23,555 nucleotides of DNA, taken from positions 1 to 23,555 of the IMG/VR virus record IMGVR_UViG_3300046804_004541; one strand, given 5' to 3'. Source of the stretch: a virus. A program made the position numbers and the translations under genes. Position 1 is the first letter of the stretch. Every line of letters starts with the position of its first letter. Positions 12,932 to 23,283 of the stretch are shown piece after piece. Below the pieces are notes generated by a model. That model had not been told where the DNA came from. It was given only the letters and a program-made list of their open reading frames with translations, and ran no database searches.

Positions 12932-13606
12932 TTAGTGAGTGTGTGGGGTTTTGCTTGTTGCCGCGAAATCTTTGTTGATTGTTTCTTTATACTCTTGTGC
13001 AATCGACTCAATGATCTCATACACTCGCTCCGATTCTTGCTCAATAAAGGTCTTCTCTTCTACGTCTTTTCTTGCCGGAGGATTTGCAACGAGTTCATCA
13101 ATACCCTCTTGATCGATATTTGTGGGGTTGGCAAAAACGACAGGCCAAATCATTGAGCGCATGTCTTTGCTCATCGGCGGAACCACTCCACCGCTCACAA
13201 GATGAATTGAGCCACTTTCAAAATCAATTCCGAAATATCTTCCCAAATCTATATCTTCATTCTTGAACGGCGCATCCGAAAGGTGAGCAGCAAGGTTGTG
13301 TGCATTGAGGGGCGTAGAGTCGCTCAAGAATCCGGTACCCATCTCTTCACTGTCAAGAATGGGCGGACGAACAAAACCGTAGTCTTCCCAAAGAGGGGGA
13401 TCTGTCGGTCTCAACTCCCCTAGTTCGTTGTGATTGAAATAGATCTCATTTGTCTTATGAACTATGTCGGATGGCGAGAGAGACTCTAAGTCCCAGTCGA
13501 TTGCCTCAAGAACCCGTCGTGCAAGAAACTCCGCATCCTCAGGAGAAAGACCATGGAAAGGGACGGTCCAGCCCATCAATAGAATAATTTTTTCGTTCTT
13601 TGTCAT
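12932..13606 (-). CDS. Protein of unknown function in tail region
   Basis: A 224-residue soluble, acidic protein without signal peptide or membrane segment. The N-terminal part (1-50) contains GLSPEDAEFLARRVLEAIDWDL, probably helical; the C-terminal 60 residues are charged and probably form a long helix (EEKTFIEQESERVYEIIESIAQEY). No known motif is seen. ATG 13606 has AAAGGA upstream and overlaps the stop of the preceding gene as ATGA, so the two are coupled. Position suggests a virion or virion-assembly role. Confidence 0.7.
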   Translation of the reverse strand: MTKNEKIILLMGWTVPFHGLSPEDAEFLARRVLEAIDWDLESLSPSDIVHKTNEIYFNHNELGELRPTDPPLWEDYGFVRPPILDSEEMGTGFLSDSTPLNAHNLAAHLSDAPFKNEDIDLGRYFGIDFESGSIHLVSGGVVPPMSKDMRSMIWPVVFANPTNIDQEGIDELVANPPARKDVEEKTFIEQESERVYEIIESIAQEYKETINKDFAATSKTPHTH

Positions 13607-14316
13607 CTGTAGTCCTTTATGGTTCTATAGTCTTTTTTGTACCTATGACCGAATCGCCGTTTGGATTTTTGCCATTGTTTTGGATCAACTGTGCTTTTCT
13701 TTTTCACTTTGTGTTCCCAATCATCTCTTTTGAATGGAACAACCTGAATGATTGGTGTGCCCATTTCAATGCTTCCCCGGAAGCCCTGACGCAAAACAAA
13801 AGGAAAATTAATTGGCTGATTGCAATATCTATCGGTGTCGACCACACCGGAAAAACATCTAAATGGCAAATCTTCATGCCACATTGGTGCTGTAAAAAGA
13901 CACGAGTAACCGGGAGGTGTTTTAATCGCCCAAGGATTATGAAATTTCCACGCAACGGGCTCCCAAGCATCGGTGTTCAGCGGCAACTGATCAATCTGTT
14001 GAAGACTGTGTGTAGAGACTTGTTTGAATATATCGGATGGCCATCTTATTGATGCGCCACCTTCAGGGTTGTCGACCACCTCAATGTCTTGAGGTAGTGT
14101 TATTATGTATCCTGATGTCATCGCATCAAGCGCAGGCATACATTGCTTGATGGTGTGATTGTAATCACCAGTGTCGGTTACTTCTTTTGTCCCGCTCACA
14201 AAACCGCTCTGCATCTTGTACCAGTTGGGGAGAAGCGTTTTAGCCGGCACGGGCGGATCAAAAACCCCTTCAATGCTTTTTTCAGAAGGGATGAATTGAA
14301 TTAGTTTTCTTTTCAT
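13603..14316 (-). CDS. Conserved phage-type protein of unknown function, paralogue of the gene at 5014-5742
   Basis: The 237-residue product shares ordered blocks with the protein at 5014-5742: a start KxIQFIP, PPVPAKTLLPNWYK, PPGYSCLFTAPMW, LPFRCFSGVVDTDRY and GTPIIQVVPFKRDDW. Overall identity looks moderate and spread along the whole length, so these are diverged full-length duplicates. ATG 14316 is chosen since the homology starts there; it has AAGGA close by and lies seven bases after a TAGAAT -10 element. The sequence upstream in the same frame has no similarity to the paralogue. Function is unknown. Confidence 0.78.
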   Translation of the reverse strand: MKRKLIQFIPSEKSIEGVFDPPVPAKTLLPNWYKMQSGFVSGTKEVTDTGDYNHTIKQCMPALDAMTSGYIITLPQDIEVVDNPEGGASIRWPSDIFKQVSTHSLQQIDQLPLNTDAWEPVAWKFHNPWAIKTPPGYSCLFTAPMWHEDLPFRCFSGVVDTDRYCNQPINFPFVLRQGFRGSIEMGTPIIQVVPFKRDDWEHKVKKKSTVDPKQWQKSKRRFGHRYKKDYRTIKDYR

Positions 14317-14323
14317 TTTCCTT

Positions 14324-14332
14324 ATTCTAGCA
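14324..14332 (-). promoter_or_regulatory. Candidate extended -10 promoter in a 19-base gap
   Basis: On the minus strand TGCTAGAAT (14332 to 14324) precedes ATG 14316 by seven bases. It fits the TGnTAnAAT form of the other promoters here. A second TGCTAGA copy starts nine bases upstream, at the stop codon of the collar gene. The intervening AAGGAAA could act as a ribosome-binding site on longer transcripts. Confidence 0.4.
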
Positions 14333-14335
14333 TAT

Positions 14336-15022
14336 CTAGCATTTGATGATATGCCAAAGATCCATGTAAAGAGGTGTCCATGAGCCTTGCGAATCGCTAC
14401 CAAAATTGGCGGTATTTGTTGTCGGGTTGTTGTGGCTATGATTGGCTGCATTCATGTTTGAGGTCACATTATGAGCGCCGCCATAATGAGCAGAGTAGTT
14501 ACGATTTCCCGGATGCCCGTGACCCGGAGCAGAGACTCTGGTGTTTCCGGCGTTCCAAGATGTGCCGCCACCAGTTGAGTTTTGACCATAGTTTCCATTG
14601 TGATTGAAACCATGACCATCGGTTGAACAATTGATAGCATTGGTATCATGGTATCCGTTGCCACCTATGGAGACACTTGGGGATATGGAGTTTGAATGAG
14701 AGTGTGCGGCACTATATGTGTTTGACGCATTGCCTCTGCTTAAGTTGCCAGAGACCCCTTGTATAAATCTTGAAGAGCCTCCCGGCAAATTGAATGTTGT
14801 TGATCCGTCTCCAGAGCCATACGTTGTTGAGATTGCGGCAAACAGCGCAGCATAAATAGACCTGCTTACCGCAGACCCATCGCAAAACAACCAGCCCTCG
14901 GGGGCGGTTCTTGTTGTTTGTGTCCCATAGGTTGCGGCACCACCAGCCCACGGCACAATAAGTCCGGGAGGAATCGCAATCTGCGGTCCAGTCTGTAGAT
15001 TTCTGACGGATAGAACACTCAT
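14336..15022 (-). CDS. Tail collar-domain fibre protein 1 (His/Asn/Gly-rich)
   Basis: The 228-residue protein has a phage tail-collar domain: PPGLIVPWAG (18-27) then PEGWLFCDGSAVSRSIYAAL and TFNLPGGSSRF. After it comes a low-complexity part rich in His, Asn, Ser and Gly with paired histidines (HSHSN, HGHPG, NHSHNN), and a short end block PLYMDLWHIIKC. Collar domains occur in short and long tail fibres that contact the host, and alternating histidines in trimeric fibre tips are known to bind metal. Its ATG overlaps the previous stop as ATGA. It is the last of three tandem copies. Confidence 0.85.
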   Translation of the reverse strand: MSVLSVRNLQTGPQIAIPPGLIVPWAGGAATYGTQTTRTAPEGWLFCDGSAVSRSIYAALFAAISTTYGSGDGSTTFNLPGGSSRFIQGVSGNLSRGNASNTYSAAHSHSNSISPSVSIGGNGYHDTNAINCSTDGHGFNHNGNYGQNSTGGGTSWNAGNTRVSAPGHGHPGNRNYSAHYGGAHNVTSNMNAANHSHNNPTTNTANFGSDSQGSWTPLYMDLWHIIKC

Positions 15023-15744
15023 GTCTTAATGATCATTCCCGCAATAAACGTGTCTAAAGACTGATTGTTTGTGAACGTGACATTTCCTGACGCACTCGTT
15101 GCTGTCAAACTATGGTAGGCATTAGCGTGATCACCGGAATACGTTGCGTTTGTGCCATTGTGATTGTGAGTGTGATAATGGTCACCGGCATCAATATAGC
15201 CAACAATTGTGTGTGTGTGACTATCAATGCTACCGCCAGCACGCGTCCCGTTTCCAGCGGCAAAGTTGGAGGTGGATCCACTGGTATTGTTTGCAAGGTT
15301 GTAGTGATTATGATATGAGCCAGCGTTTCCTCCGTTGGTATTAATACCATTGATGTTGTGGCCGTGATATCCTAGGTTGTTGACATTTGCGGTGTTCGCT
15401 GCAAAACCAAACGTCACTGAATAACTTGCGTTGTGTGAATGACTGTTTGCTCCACCCTGAGCAATCGTTGAGGACAGCGTATTAGAGGCGGACCCCCAAA
15501 GATGTTTTCCAGTAACGGAAACATCTGGCAGACGAAATGTGCCAACTGCCTCTCCCCCGGTGTTATACTTGGAGCCGACCACAGCGTATAGCGCAGGAAA
15601 GTCGCTCTGATTCTTCACGGTACCGTCGCAGAAAAGCCAGCCGACAGGGGCAGTAGTTCCTCCGCCCCAGTGCATAATTGCCCCGGGTGGGAAAAATCTT
15701 AGGGCCGCAATAGGCCCACCTTTTGTCAAAGAGTGAACGCTCAC
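15019..15744 (-). CDS. Tail collar-domain fibre protein 2
   Basis: The 241-residue protein repeats the architecture of its neighbours: FPPGAIMHWGGG, PVGWLFCDGTVKNQSDFPALY and TFRLPDVSVTG in the collar, followed by a His/Asn/Gly-rich region with HSHN, YHGHN, HTHT and HYHTHNHN. The end (SLDTFIAGMIIKT) resembles the tip segment of collar fibres. The start is GTG 15744, overlapping the previous stop as GTGA. Probably a virion fibre that contributes to host recognition. Confidence 0.85.
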   Translation of the reverse strand: MSVHSLTKGGPIAALRFFPPGAIMHWGGGTTAPVGWLFCDGTVKNQSDFPALYAVVGSKYNTGGEAVGTFRLPDVSVTGKHLWGSASNTLSSTIAQGGANSHSHNASYSVTFGFAANTANVNNLGYHGHNINGINTNGGNAGSYHNHYNLANNTSGSTSNFAAGNGTRAGGSIDSHTHTIVGYIDAGDHYHTHNHNGTNATYSGDHANAYHSLTATSASGNVTFTNNQSLDTFIAGMIIKT

Positions 15745-16472
15745 ACCACACCCGTAAATAGAATATAATTGAGTTCGATATAGGGTGGCCTGTGATCGAC
15801 AGCGGCAGGCGCTGTGTTTGTGTTGGTTACACTGATGCCGTGATTATGTGATCCATCGCTGGTTGTGTTTGAGGTGTTGACTCCGTGACCGTGACCACCG
15901 TGACCACCACCGTCATAGTTATAAGCACCATTATGGCCGTGACCATAAAAGGACATTCCTTTTGCAGACCCAGAGCCGCCAAGTGGCTGTGAGCCACCAC
16001 CGTTTGCATCAATGTTTGCTCCTGACACAACATTGTTGAGACCCGGAGCATCCGTACCAGTGTTCACACTGCTGTGGTTGTGAGCCCCACCAGTCGCATC
16101 ATTTGCTGTCACATTGGTTGTGAACGTATGATTGTGCGTATTTGTTGCGTTACCGCCAGTTGCTCCAACGTTTGATGTTGCGCCCGACGGAGGAGTAGTT
16201 GTTGATGGACAGCGAATGAGACGTGTTCTCAGATCCGGAACACGAAAGTGCGTACTGCCCGCAGCGCCAGAACCATTTGTGTTTGCTCCAAAGGGAAACG
16301 TTGCGCCGTTGTTTGTTATGGTTTCATAAAGTTCTGGGTAGGTGGCAATTGCTAACTCTTGGCCATTGCACAATACCCAGTTCGTGGGCGCAGTTGAATC
16401 AGACCAAGCGAGAATGGTCCCGGTTGGGATGGTGTCTGATCTTGTAACTCCTGATATTGTGGTAATGCTCAT
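15741..16472 (-). CDS. Tail collar-domain fibre protein 3
   Basis: The 243-residue protein has the collar pattern PTGTILAWSDS, PTNWVLCNGQELAIATYPELY and HFRVPDLRTR, then a His/Asn/Gly-rich part with THNHT, GHGHN, GGHGGHGHG and SHNHG, and a conventional collar ending VDHRPPYIELNYILFTG that the other two copies lack or have changed. ATG 16472 lies two bases after the preceding stop; a start at 16505 would extend into the neighbouring gene and is rejected. It is the first and most canonical of the three copies. Confidence 0.87.
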   Translation of the reverse strand: MSITTISGVTRSDTIPTGTILAWSDSTAPTNWVLCNGQELAIATYPELYETITNNGATFPFGANTNGSGAAGSTHFRVPDLRTRLIRCPSTTTPPSGATSNVGATGGNATNTHNHTFTTNVTANDATGGAHNHSSVNTGTDAPGLNNVVSGANIDANGGGSQPLGGSGSAKGMSFYGHGHNGAYNYDGGGHGGHGHGVNTSNTTSDGSHNHGISVTNTNTAPAAVDHRPPYIELNYILFTGVV

Positions 16473-16474
16473 AA

Positions 16475-16885
16475 TTAGACGTAGCAGAGAACGCCAAAGA
16501 AACAAAAAGACAGATTGCTTGTTGATGAGTAGACAGTCACAATGTCTGTGGGTTGAATGGTCACTCCCATAGGGCAGATGTCTGTTTTGTTTCCTGCTAT
16601 CTTTTCATCGTAGTGGATGTAGTGTTTTGCTGCTAGCGCAGCGCCGCCATCTCTGATGGCTATTCGGTATGTCGCAGATGTTGTTGCTTGATTGCAAACC
16701 GTTATCCCTGAGAAAATGACTTGTCTTCCTGATGGCGCTGTGTAAACGTCTGTGTTTGTTGCCGCTGTCGGTATCGATTGAACGATTGGTCGATGATAAA
16801 AAACGACAGAAGAAGACGCATCCTGAATTTCAGGATATAGGGAGGAGGAAGGGTAGGTCGACGTTGAGGGATAGAGGATTGCCAT
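16475..16885 (-). CDS. Virion-type protein, paralogue of the gene at 20589-20918
   Basis: The 136-residue protein has an N-terminal 30-residue part (YPSTSTYPSSSLYPEIQ) followed by a beta-rich domain: ATNTDVYTAPSGRQVIFSGITVCNQ, RIAIRDGG, HYIHYD and IVTVYSSTSNLSFCFFG. The same blocks in the same order occur in the 109-residue protein at 20589-20918. This resembles small beta-sandwich proteins that accompany phage tail fibres; the name of the family is not certain. It starts exactly after the preceding stop (TAAATG). Confidence 0.7.
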   Translation of the reverse strand: MAILYPSTSTYPSSSLYPEIQDASSSVVFYHRPIVQSIPTAATNTDVYTAPSGRQVIFSGITVCNQATTSATYRIAIRDGGAALAAKHYIHYDEKIAGNKTDICPMGVTIQPTDIVTVYSSTSNLSFCFFGVLCYV

Positions 16886-17284
16886 TTACTTTTTTGAGGG
16901 CGGCACGGGCAACTCGAATCCGATAAGGACATCCATCTCGTTGAACGAGAGATCAAAGCCCGCCTCGGTGATATCGCGAAGTTGTTGACGATAGGCGTCC
17001 CATTCGGCGCACCAGTCTTCGCCTCGCACCTGTCGGATGTCGTAGCCTTGCGTCCAATCGGATTCTCTTAAAAGCCAATCTCTTATTTGACGCAAGTTCT
17101 CCATAGGCTCATCTTGCTTAAGTTCCTCAATGGCTGCCTCAACTTCTTCTCTTGTCGGCTGTTCGACATCGTCGCTATGCCATTCTATTTTGTCGTAGTC
17201 ATCATCTCTAACTGCGAACTGCGCCTGTGGGCGCAACTTCAAAAGAGCCTCAGTGACCCCAATATTTTTTCTCATTCCAATCAT
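16886..17284 (-). CDS. Phage tail assembly chaperone-like protein
   Basis: The 132-residue protein has an N-terminal region with QPTREEVEAAIEELKQ (42-57) and a C-terminal block ENLRQIRDWLLRESDWTQ followed by W-x-A-x-x-Y-R-Q-Q-L-R-D. The latter matches the R-x-x-L-L-x-x-(T/S)-D-W-T-Q ... YRQxLRD pattern of tail-assembly-chaperone proteins encoded beside tail fibre genes. These bind fibres during folding or attachment. The start ATG 17284 has GGAAG upstream. It lies among fibre genes, which supports the call. Confidence 0.65.
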   Translation of the reverse strand: MIGMRKNIGVTEALLKLRPQAQFAVRDDDYDKIEWHSDDVEQPTREEVEAAIEELKQDEPMENLRQIRDWLLRESDWTQGYDIRQVRGEDWCAEWDAYRQQLRDITEAGFDLSFNEMDVLIGFELPVPPSKK

Positions 17285-17285
17285 T

Positions 17286-17753
17286 TTAACTTCCTATCTC
17301 GTACAATCTTAGATAGTGATTTGTAGAACCACTATTGTATGTCCCAATCCAAGCCGTGCCTTGATGAGCCAGCGCTTGACCGGTGAAACTGTAAGTTCCG
17401 ACAGAGGCCGGAGTATAGATAAACGTTCTCTCATAGAATCCAATATGCAAACTATGAGCACCCATATGACCGCCATGCATTACTTGAGTTCCGTTGCATA
17501 AGACCCTATGATAAACCAAACACCAGTTTCCTTGAGCGTAATCATTTCTCGAATTCATAAGGTATTCGACAAGTATTTTATTTCCGGCTTTGCTTGTTGT
17601 TATAGATGTTGTGAGAGTGTTGACCCAAGTAGCAGTTCCAACCGTTGTGTTTACTGTACTGGTGTTGTCCACAAACTGAATGACAGTGCCGGGGATATTA
17701 ACAGCGCTTGACTCTGCGGTGATCTGCGTCCCATTGGAGAATTCGATGCCCAT
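17286..17753 (-). CDS. Virion-type beta-rich protein, tandem paralogue C
   Basis: The 155-residue protein shares with its two upstream neighbours the start MGIEFSNGTQIT, a Gly/Pro turn then VIQFVDN, a stretch of ITTSKAGNKILVEY, N-x-W-x-L-x-Y around 77-81, and an ending YLRLYEIGS. The pattern of alternating hydrophobic residues suggests a single beta-sandwich, as in small head or tail decoration proteins. Its start overlaps the preceding stop as TAATG. Function beyond a structural role cannot be assigned. Confidence 0.7.
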   Translation of the reverse strand: MGIEFSNGTQITAESSAVNIPGTVIQFVDNTSTVNTTVGTATWVNTLTTSITTSKAGNKILVEYLMNSRNDYAQGNWCLVYHRVLCNGTQVMHGGHMGAHSLHIGFYERTFIYTPASVGTYSFTGQALAHQGTAWIGTYNSGSTNHYLRLYEIGS

Positions 17754-18232
17754 TAGACCGCAATCTCCGTTAATCGCATGTATGCAGGAGTACCGTCAGA
17801 GCCTGTACCGAAGGTTGTTGAAGATGCTTGATACGACCAGCCTCGACATTTGTAGGAGTGTGGACCAACGGAACCCGGCGTGTGAATAGCAACACGATGA
17901 ATGTGACGAATAGTATTTGTATACTCACCATTATATCCACTATAAGACAACTGAGTTCCGGTCTGCACATGAACTATATCCATATAATGCAAATTCCATA
18001 CGTTGTCTCCCCAGTCGTTTGAACGGTTGTCACTATGCAATTCAATTAAGACTTTATTACTTGCGCTGGTCAAAGTAATTGTGTCGCTTGTGAAAAAGTC
18101 TACTGCGCTTGTGCTACTCGTTGCCATACCACTAGTGTTTAACGTGTGCACCGTCTGGACGATGTGTCCGGGCATGCTGATCTTGTTGCTTACCTCGGTT
18201 ATTTGTTTAGAGTTGCTAAATATGATGGCCAT
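17753..18232 (-). CDS. Virion-type beta-rich protein, tandem paralogue B
   Basis: The 159-residue protein starts MAIIFSNSKQITEV and carries the group blocks MPGHIVQTV, TLTSASNKVLIELH, NVWNLHYMDIVH, an aromatic/His middle (RHIHRVAIHTPGSVG) and the end YMRLTEIAV. Central segments differ strongly from copies A and C while the ends are conserved, as expected for surface loops under selection. It couples to both neighbours through TAATG overlaps. Confidence 0.7.
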   Translation of the reverse strand: MAIIFSNSKQITEVSNKISMPGHIVQTVHTLNTSGMATSSTSAVDFFTSDTITLTSASNKVLIELHSDNRSNDWGDNVWNLHYMDIVHVQTGTQLSYSGYNGEYTNTIRHIHRVAIHTPGSVGPHSYKCRGWSYQASSTTFGTGSDGTPAYMRLTEIAV

Positions 18233-18711
18233 TATGTTGCAAACTCTATTAATCGAATGTGGCTTATTCCATCATGTGCACAAGACGTATTGCAAACATG
18301 AGTGCCGCTCGGGTAGTTTCCGAACCTGAGGCTGTAAGTCTGAGCAGAGGTACTTGCGGGCGAGTGCAGGAAGTGCTTAGACCAATCGTAGATCACCATT
18401 CTCCACGTCCCATTCCATCCGCTTCGGCCTAGCGCTACGTTCTGCGTATTATTGTGAACCCAAAAATAGCCAAGGCTCCAACTGCCATCCGCAATGTCTC
18501 CACGAAAGTGACAATTGACGTAAATGAGTATTTGACTCGTCGTAGATGTTGGGGTTATCGTTGCGGTCGCAATCTCGTTTTGGGTCGACCAGTTATTTAC
18601 GGAAAGAGTTGCGGTAAAAGGGTTATCAACAATTTGAATAACTTTTTTGGGATAGGATATTTTTCCAGCGCCGACTTCGGTTATTGTGTTGTTAGGAAAT
18701 ACTATAGCCAT
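18232..18711 (-). CDS. Virion-type beta-rich protein, tandem paralogue A
   Basis: The 159-residue protein starts MAIVFPNNTITEV and shares VIQIVDN, TPTSTTSQILIYV, SWSLGYFWVH, FLHSPAS and the end HIRLIEFAT with copies B and C. ATG 18711 lies inside the last 20 bases of the halogenase gene, with GGGAG seven bases upstream, so it is translated from the same transcript. It is the first of three tandem copies. Structural role inferred from position. Confidence 0.7.
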   Translation of the reverse strand: MAIVFPNNTITEVGAGKISYPKKVIQIVDNPFTATLSVNNWSTQNEIATATITPTSTTSQILIYVNCHFRGDIADGSWSLGYFWVHNNTQNVALGRSGWNGTWRMVIYDWSKHFLHSPASTSAQTYSLRFGNYPSGTHVCNTSCAHDGISHIRLIEFAT

Positions 18712-20218
18712 ATTGGTACTCCCTAATATTTTGAATGAATTCGGTGTTGTCGAGCATACGTTCCATGATCGCTTCGGCGTTATACTCTCCCACCTCCCAG
18801 ACGGTTTTGGCGAGATCGTGCTGGCCGAAGAAATCCAATTCTCTTTGCGCTTCCTTTTTGCCGAAGTAGCCGAGACCGATAAGAATCCAGTTATAGAGTG
18901 ATGCTCCGGCGTGTCCCGGATATTGCTCTAAATCGTTTGGTCTAAGCATTCTGCACTTTTGAAGTTCAATAATCATTTTGCTGGATTCGGTGAGCGGTTC
19001 TCCGGTCCCCATCCAGCGCCAAAACTCAGAGTCTGTTCTTTGACTCGCGTAGTGAATATTCAGAAAATCTTTAAAGTCATCGTACATCTTTGACATTACG
19101 CGATTGTATATCCCAACAGACGCTTCGTTGCATGTGTCTTCGCGAGTGTCTCTAAGATATTGAAACACAAATGTGTTTAGTTGGATTACGGTGCTATGAA
19201 TACTTGTCGCCTCAAGAGGCTCCGCGAACGCAGCAGACAGGCCTGTGAAAAGACAGTTCTTAAACCAAAGTTTTTCTGAGCGTCCGGTTTCAAAATTGAA
19301 CACACGGATTGGTTCGATCTCTCTGCCCAGAGTATTTTCAATCTCAGCAAGAGCATCCCCATGAGAAACAAATGAATCATCAAACACATAGCCACAACCC
19401 CAGCGGTCCTGCGTTGGGATCATCCACATCCATCCCGCTTTCTGTGCCCAAGCAATCGTGACAGGATCGATTTTCTCGTCTTCCTCGTGAGGAATAAGAA
19501 ATGGCATTGCGGTATTGACGGGAAGGTGTTCCCGATAAGACCTCCAACCAATCCCTAGTCTCTTTGCGAACACACGAGCAAAACCCGTGCAGTCAACAAA
19601 GAAATCTGCTTCTATCGTCTGGCCGTTGCTGAGGTTGATTGATGTTATGAATCCCGTTTCATCAACGGCAATGTCCACAACTTCGGAGTCAATGCTAGTT
19701 ACGCCTTCTCCGCAAACCTTTTTAAAATACTTGCCGACCTTATGGGCGTCAAAGTGATATGCGTGACTATGCATGTTGATGATCTTCTCGGTCTTTTCTT
19801 CGGGGTAAAAAGACGACAGGGATCTTTCAATATACTTTCCGTCAAGACTTGCGGTATGAAAGGGCAAATCATTAACAAGAGCATGACAAAGTAGATAGTC
19901 TGTTCCAACGGAATTTGAGGTCGGGCCATCAAGCGGAGCAATATACTCATGACCGAGTTCCCTCCAGTCACGATGCTTAATGCCGAGTTTTATTGTCGCA
20001 TTGGTTTCGCGAAGAAAATCCCCCTCATCGCATCCGTAGTCCCATGCATTGCCTTGAATGATGTCTGTTAGATATCCGGTGCTGCCTTCACCTGCGCCAA
20101 CGATTCCAATTTTGCTGGACTCAATGACGGTCACATCATGGCTATCGCCCTGAACTTTTGTGATCATTAGCGCGGCCAGCCAGCCTGCTGTTCCTCCGCC
20201 GACAATCGCAATCCTCAT
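18692..20218 (-). CDS. Flavin-dependent halogenase, tryptophan-halogenase type
   Basis: The 508-residue protein is complete. It has the FAD-binding GGGTAGW (7-13), GIVGAGEG (38-45), the catalytic lysine Lys77 in TNATIKLGI, the family signature WMWMIP (263-268, W-x-W-x-I-P) and EPLEATSIH (333-341) with Glu336 in the place of the second catalytic acid. Such enzymes use reduced FAD, oxygen and chloride or bromide to halogenate tryptophan or other aromatic groups; a flavin reductase partner is needed and is not in the window, so host reductase is assumed. The ATG overlaps the stop of the preceding virion-type gene (ATGA) and its end overlaps the next one, so it is made from the tail operon. The substrate is unknown. 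Confidence 0.92.
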   Translation of the reverse strand: MRIAIVGGGTAGWLAALMITKVQGDSHDVTVIESSKIGIVGAGEGSTGYLTDIIQGNAWDYGCDEGDFLRETNATIKLGIKHRDWRELGHEYIAPLDGPTSNSVGTDYLLCHALVNDLPFHTASLDGKYIERSLSSFYPEEKTEKIINMHSHAYHFDAHKVGKYFKKVCGEGVTSIDSEVVDIAVDETGFITSINLSNGQTIEADFFVDCTGFARVFAKRLGIGWRSYREHLPVNTAMPFLIPHEEDEKIDPVTIAWAQKAGWMWMIPTQDRWGCGYVFDDSFVSHGDALAEIENTLGREIEPIRVFNFETGRSEKLWFKNCLFTGLSAAFAEPLEATSIHSTVIQLNTFVFQYLRDTREDTCNEASVGIYNRVMSKMYDDFKDFLNIHYASQRTDSEFWRWMGTGEPLTESSKMIIELQKCRMLRPNDLEQYPGHAGASLYNWILIGLGYFGKKEAQRELDFFGQHDLAKTVWEVGEYNAEAIMERMLDNTEFIQNIREYQYGYSIS

Positions 20219-20589
20219 GGCGTATCTCCCGACTTTGGTGGAACAACAGACGGATCAACCTCAATTAAAGCGAACTTAAATGCTCTGCCGCTTTTATTGT
20301 TTAGAATGAATAGGTCTTCCTCGCCCTCAATGATGGTGTAATCACCTATACCATTGCTGAGATTAAGATCCTGCGTGTAAAGATTTCTCCATCGATATGT
20401 GGCAGACCCGAGATCATATGAGTTCGTTGTTGACGGGTAGATTGTCGCGGCAATCCCAGACAGCCCGTCAAGTTTATCGTTGGCTGTCTTGACGCCCAAG
20501 TCAATCGTGTTCAGAGCAGAGGCGGATATCGCAGATGCAGTAGATGGGGCATCAACAAATCCACCAGCATAGGGTCTCGAATACGGCAT
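20215..20589 (-). CDS. Virion-type fibre-associated protein
   Basis: The 124-residue protein has an alanine/serine helical start (STASAISASALNTIDLGVKTANDKL), then YDLGSATYRWRNLYTQDLNLSN, a phrase common in phage fibre proteins just ahead of S74 chaperone domains, and FILNNKSGRAFKFALIEVDPS near the end. This fits a short fibre or adaptor protein with a coiled-coil stem and beta segment; the chaperone domain itself is absent. It starts in a TAATG overlap and ends in an ATGA overlap with the halogenase. Confidence 0.68.
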   Translation of the reverse strand: MPYSRPYAGGFVDAPSTASAISASALNTIDLGVKTANDKLDGLSGIAATIYPSTTNSYDLGSATYRWRNLYTQDLNLSNGIGDYTIIEGEEDLFILNNKSGRAFKFALIEVDPSVVPPKSGDTP

Positions 20590-20918
20590 TAGGTAATCAC
20601 CGATCCGAAGAGGGAGAACGAGAGATTTGCGCTAGAAGCGTAGACCGTTACTACGTCCGTTGTTCCCAACGTGATGCCTATAGTTATTGCCACTGTGGAC
20701 TTTGCGTAGACTGGCGAATCATAGAATATGTATTGACTCGCGGTTAATGTCGCCCCAACAGGACGGACCGCAAGACGAAACGTTGCATCGGACGTGCCCT
20801 GATTACAGACAGTCAGTGTTGAGCACACGATGCTTGTTGATGACGGCACCGTATACATGTCTGTATTTGTTGTTGCCGATGGATTTGATTGTGCAATTAC
20901 TTTATATGCTGTAGCCAT
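20589..20918 (-). CDS. Virion-type beta-rich protein, paralogue of the gene at 16475-16885
   Basis: A 109-residue protein with TNTDMYTVPSSTSIVCSTLTVCNQ, FRLAVRPVGATL, QYIFYDSP and DVVTVYASSANLSFSLFG. The same series is found in the protein at 16475-16885, which has an extra N-terminal 30 residues. Probably a small beta-sandwich virion component. It lies six bases after the collagen-like fibre gene and is coupled to the next gene by TAATG. Confidence 0.7.
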   Translation of the reverse strand: MATAYKVIAQSNPSATTNTDMYTVPSSTSIVCSTLTVCNQGTSDATFRLAVRPVGATLTASQYIFYDSPVYAKSTVAITIGITLGTTDVVTVYASSANLSFSLFGSVIT

Positions 20919-20924
20919 TTGTTC

Positions 20925-23198
<2,274 letters not shown>

Positions 23199-23283
23199 TC
23201 ACTGTCCCTCTGGCAAAAGAAACCTTTTCACATATTAGTTGCCGCAATATGCAAGATTAAATTGACCGTTTTTATTCTGTCCA

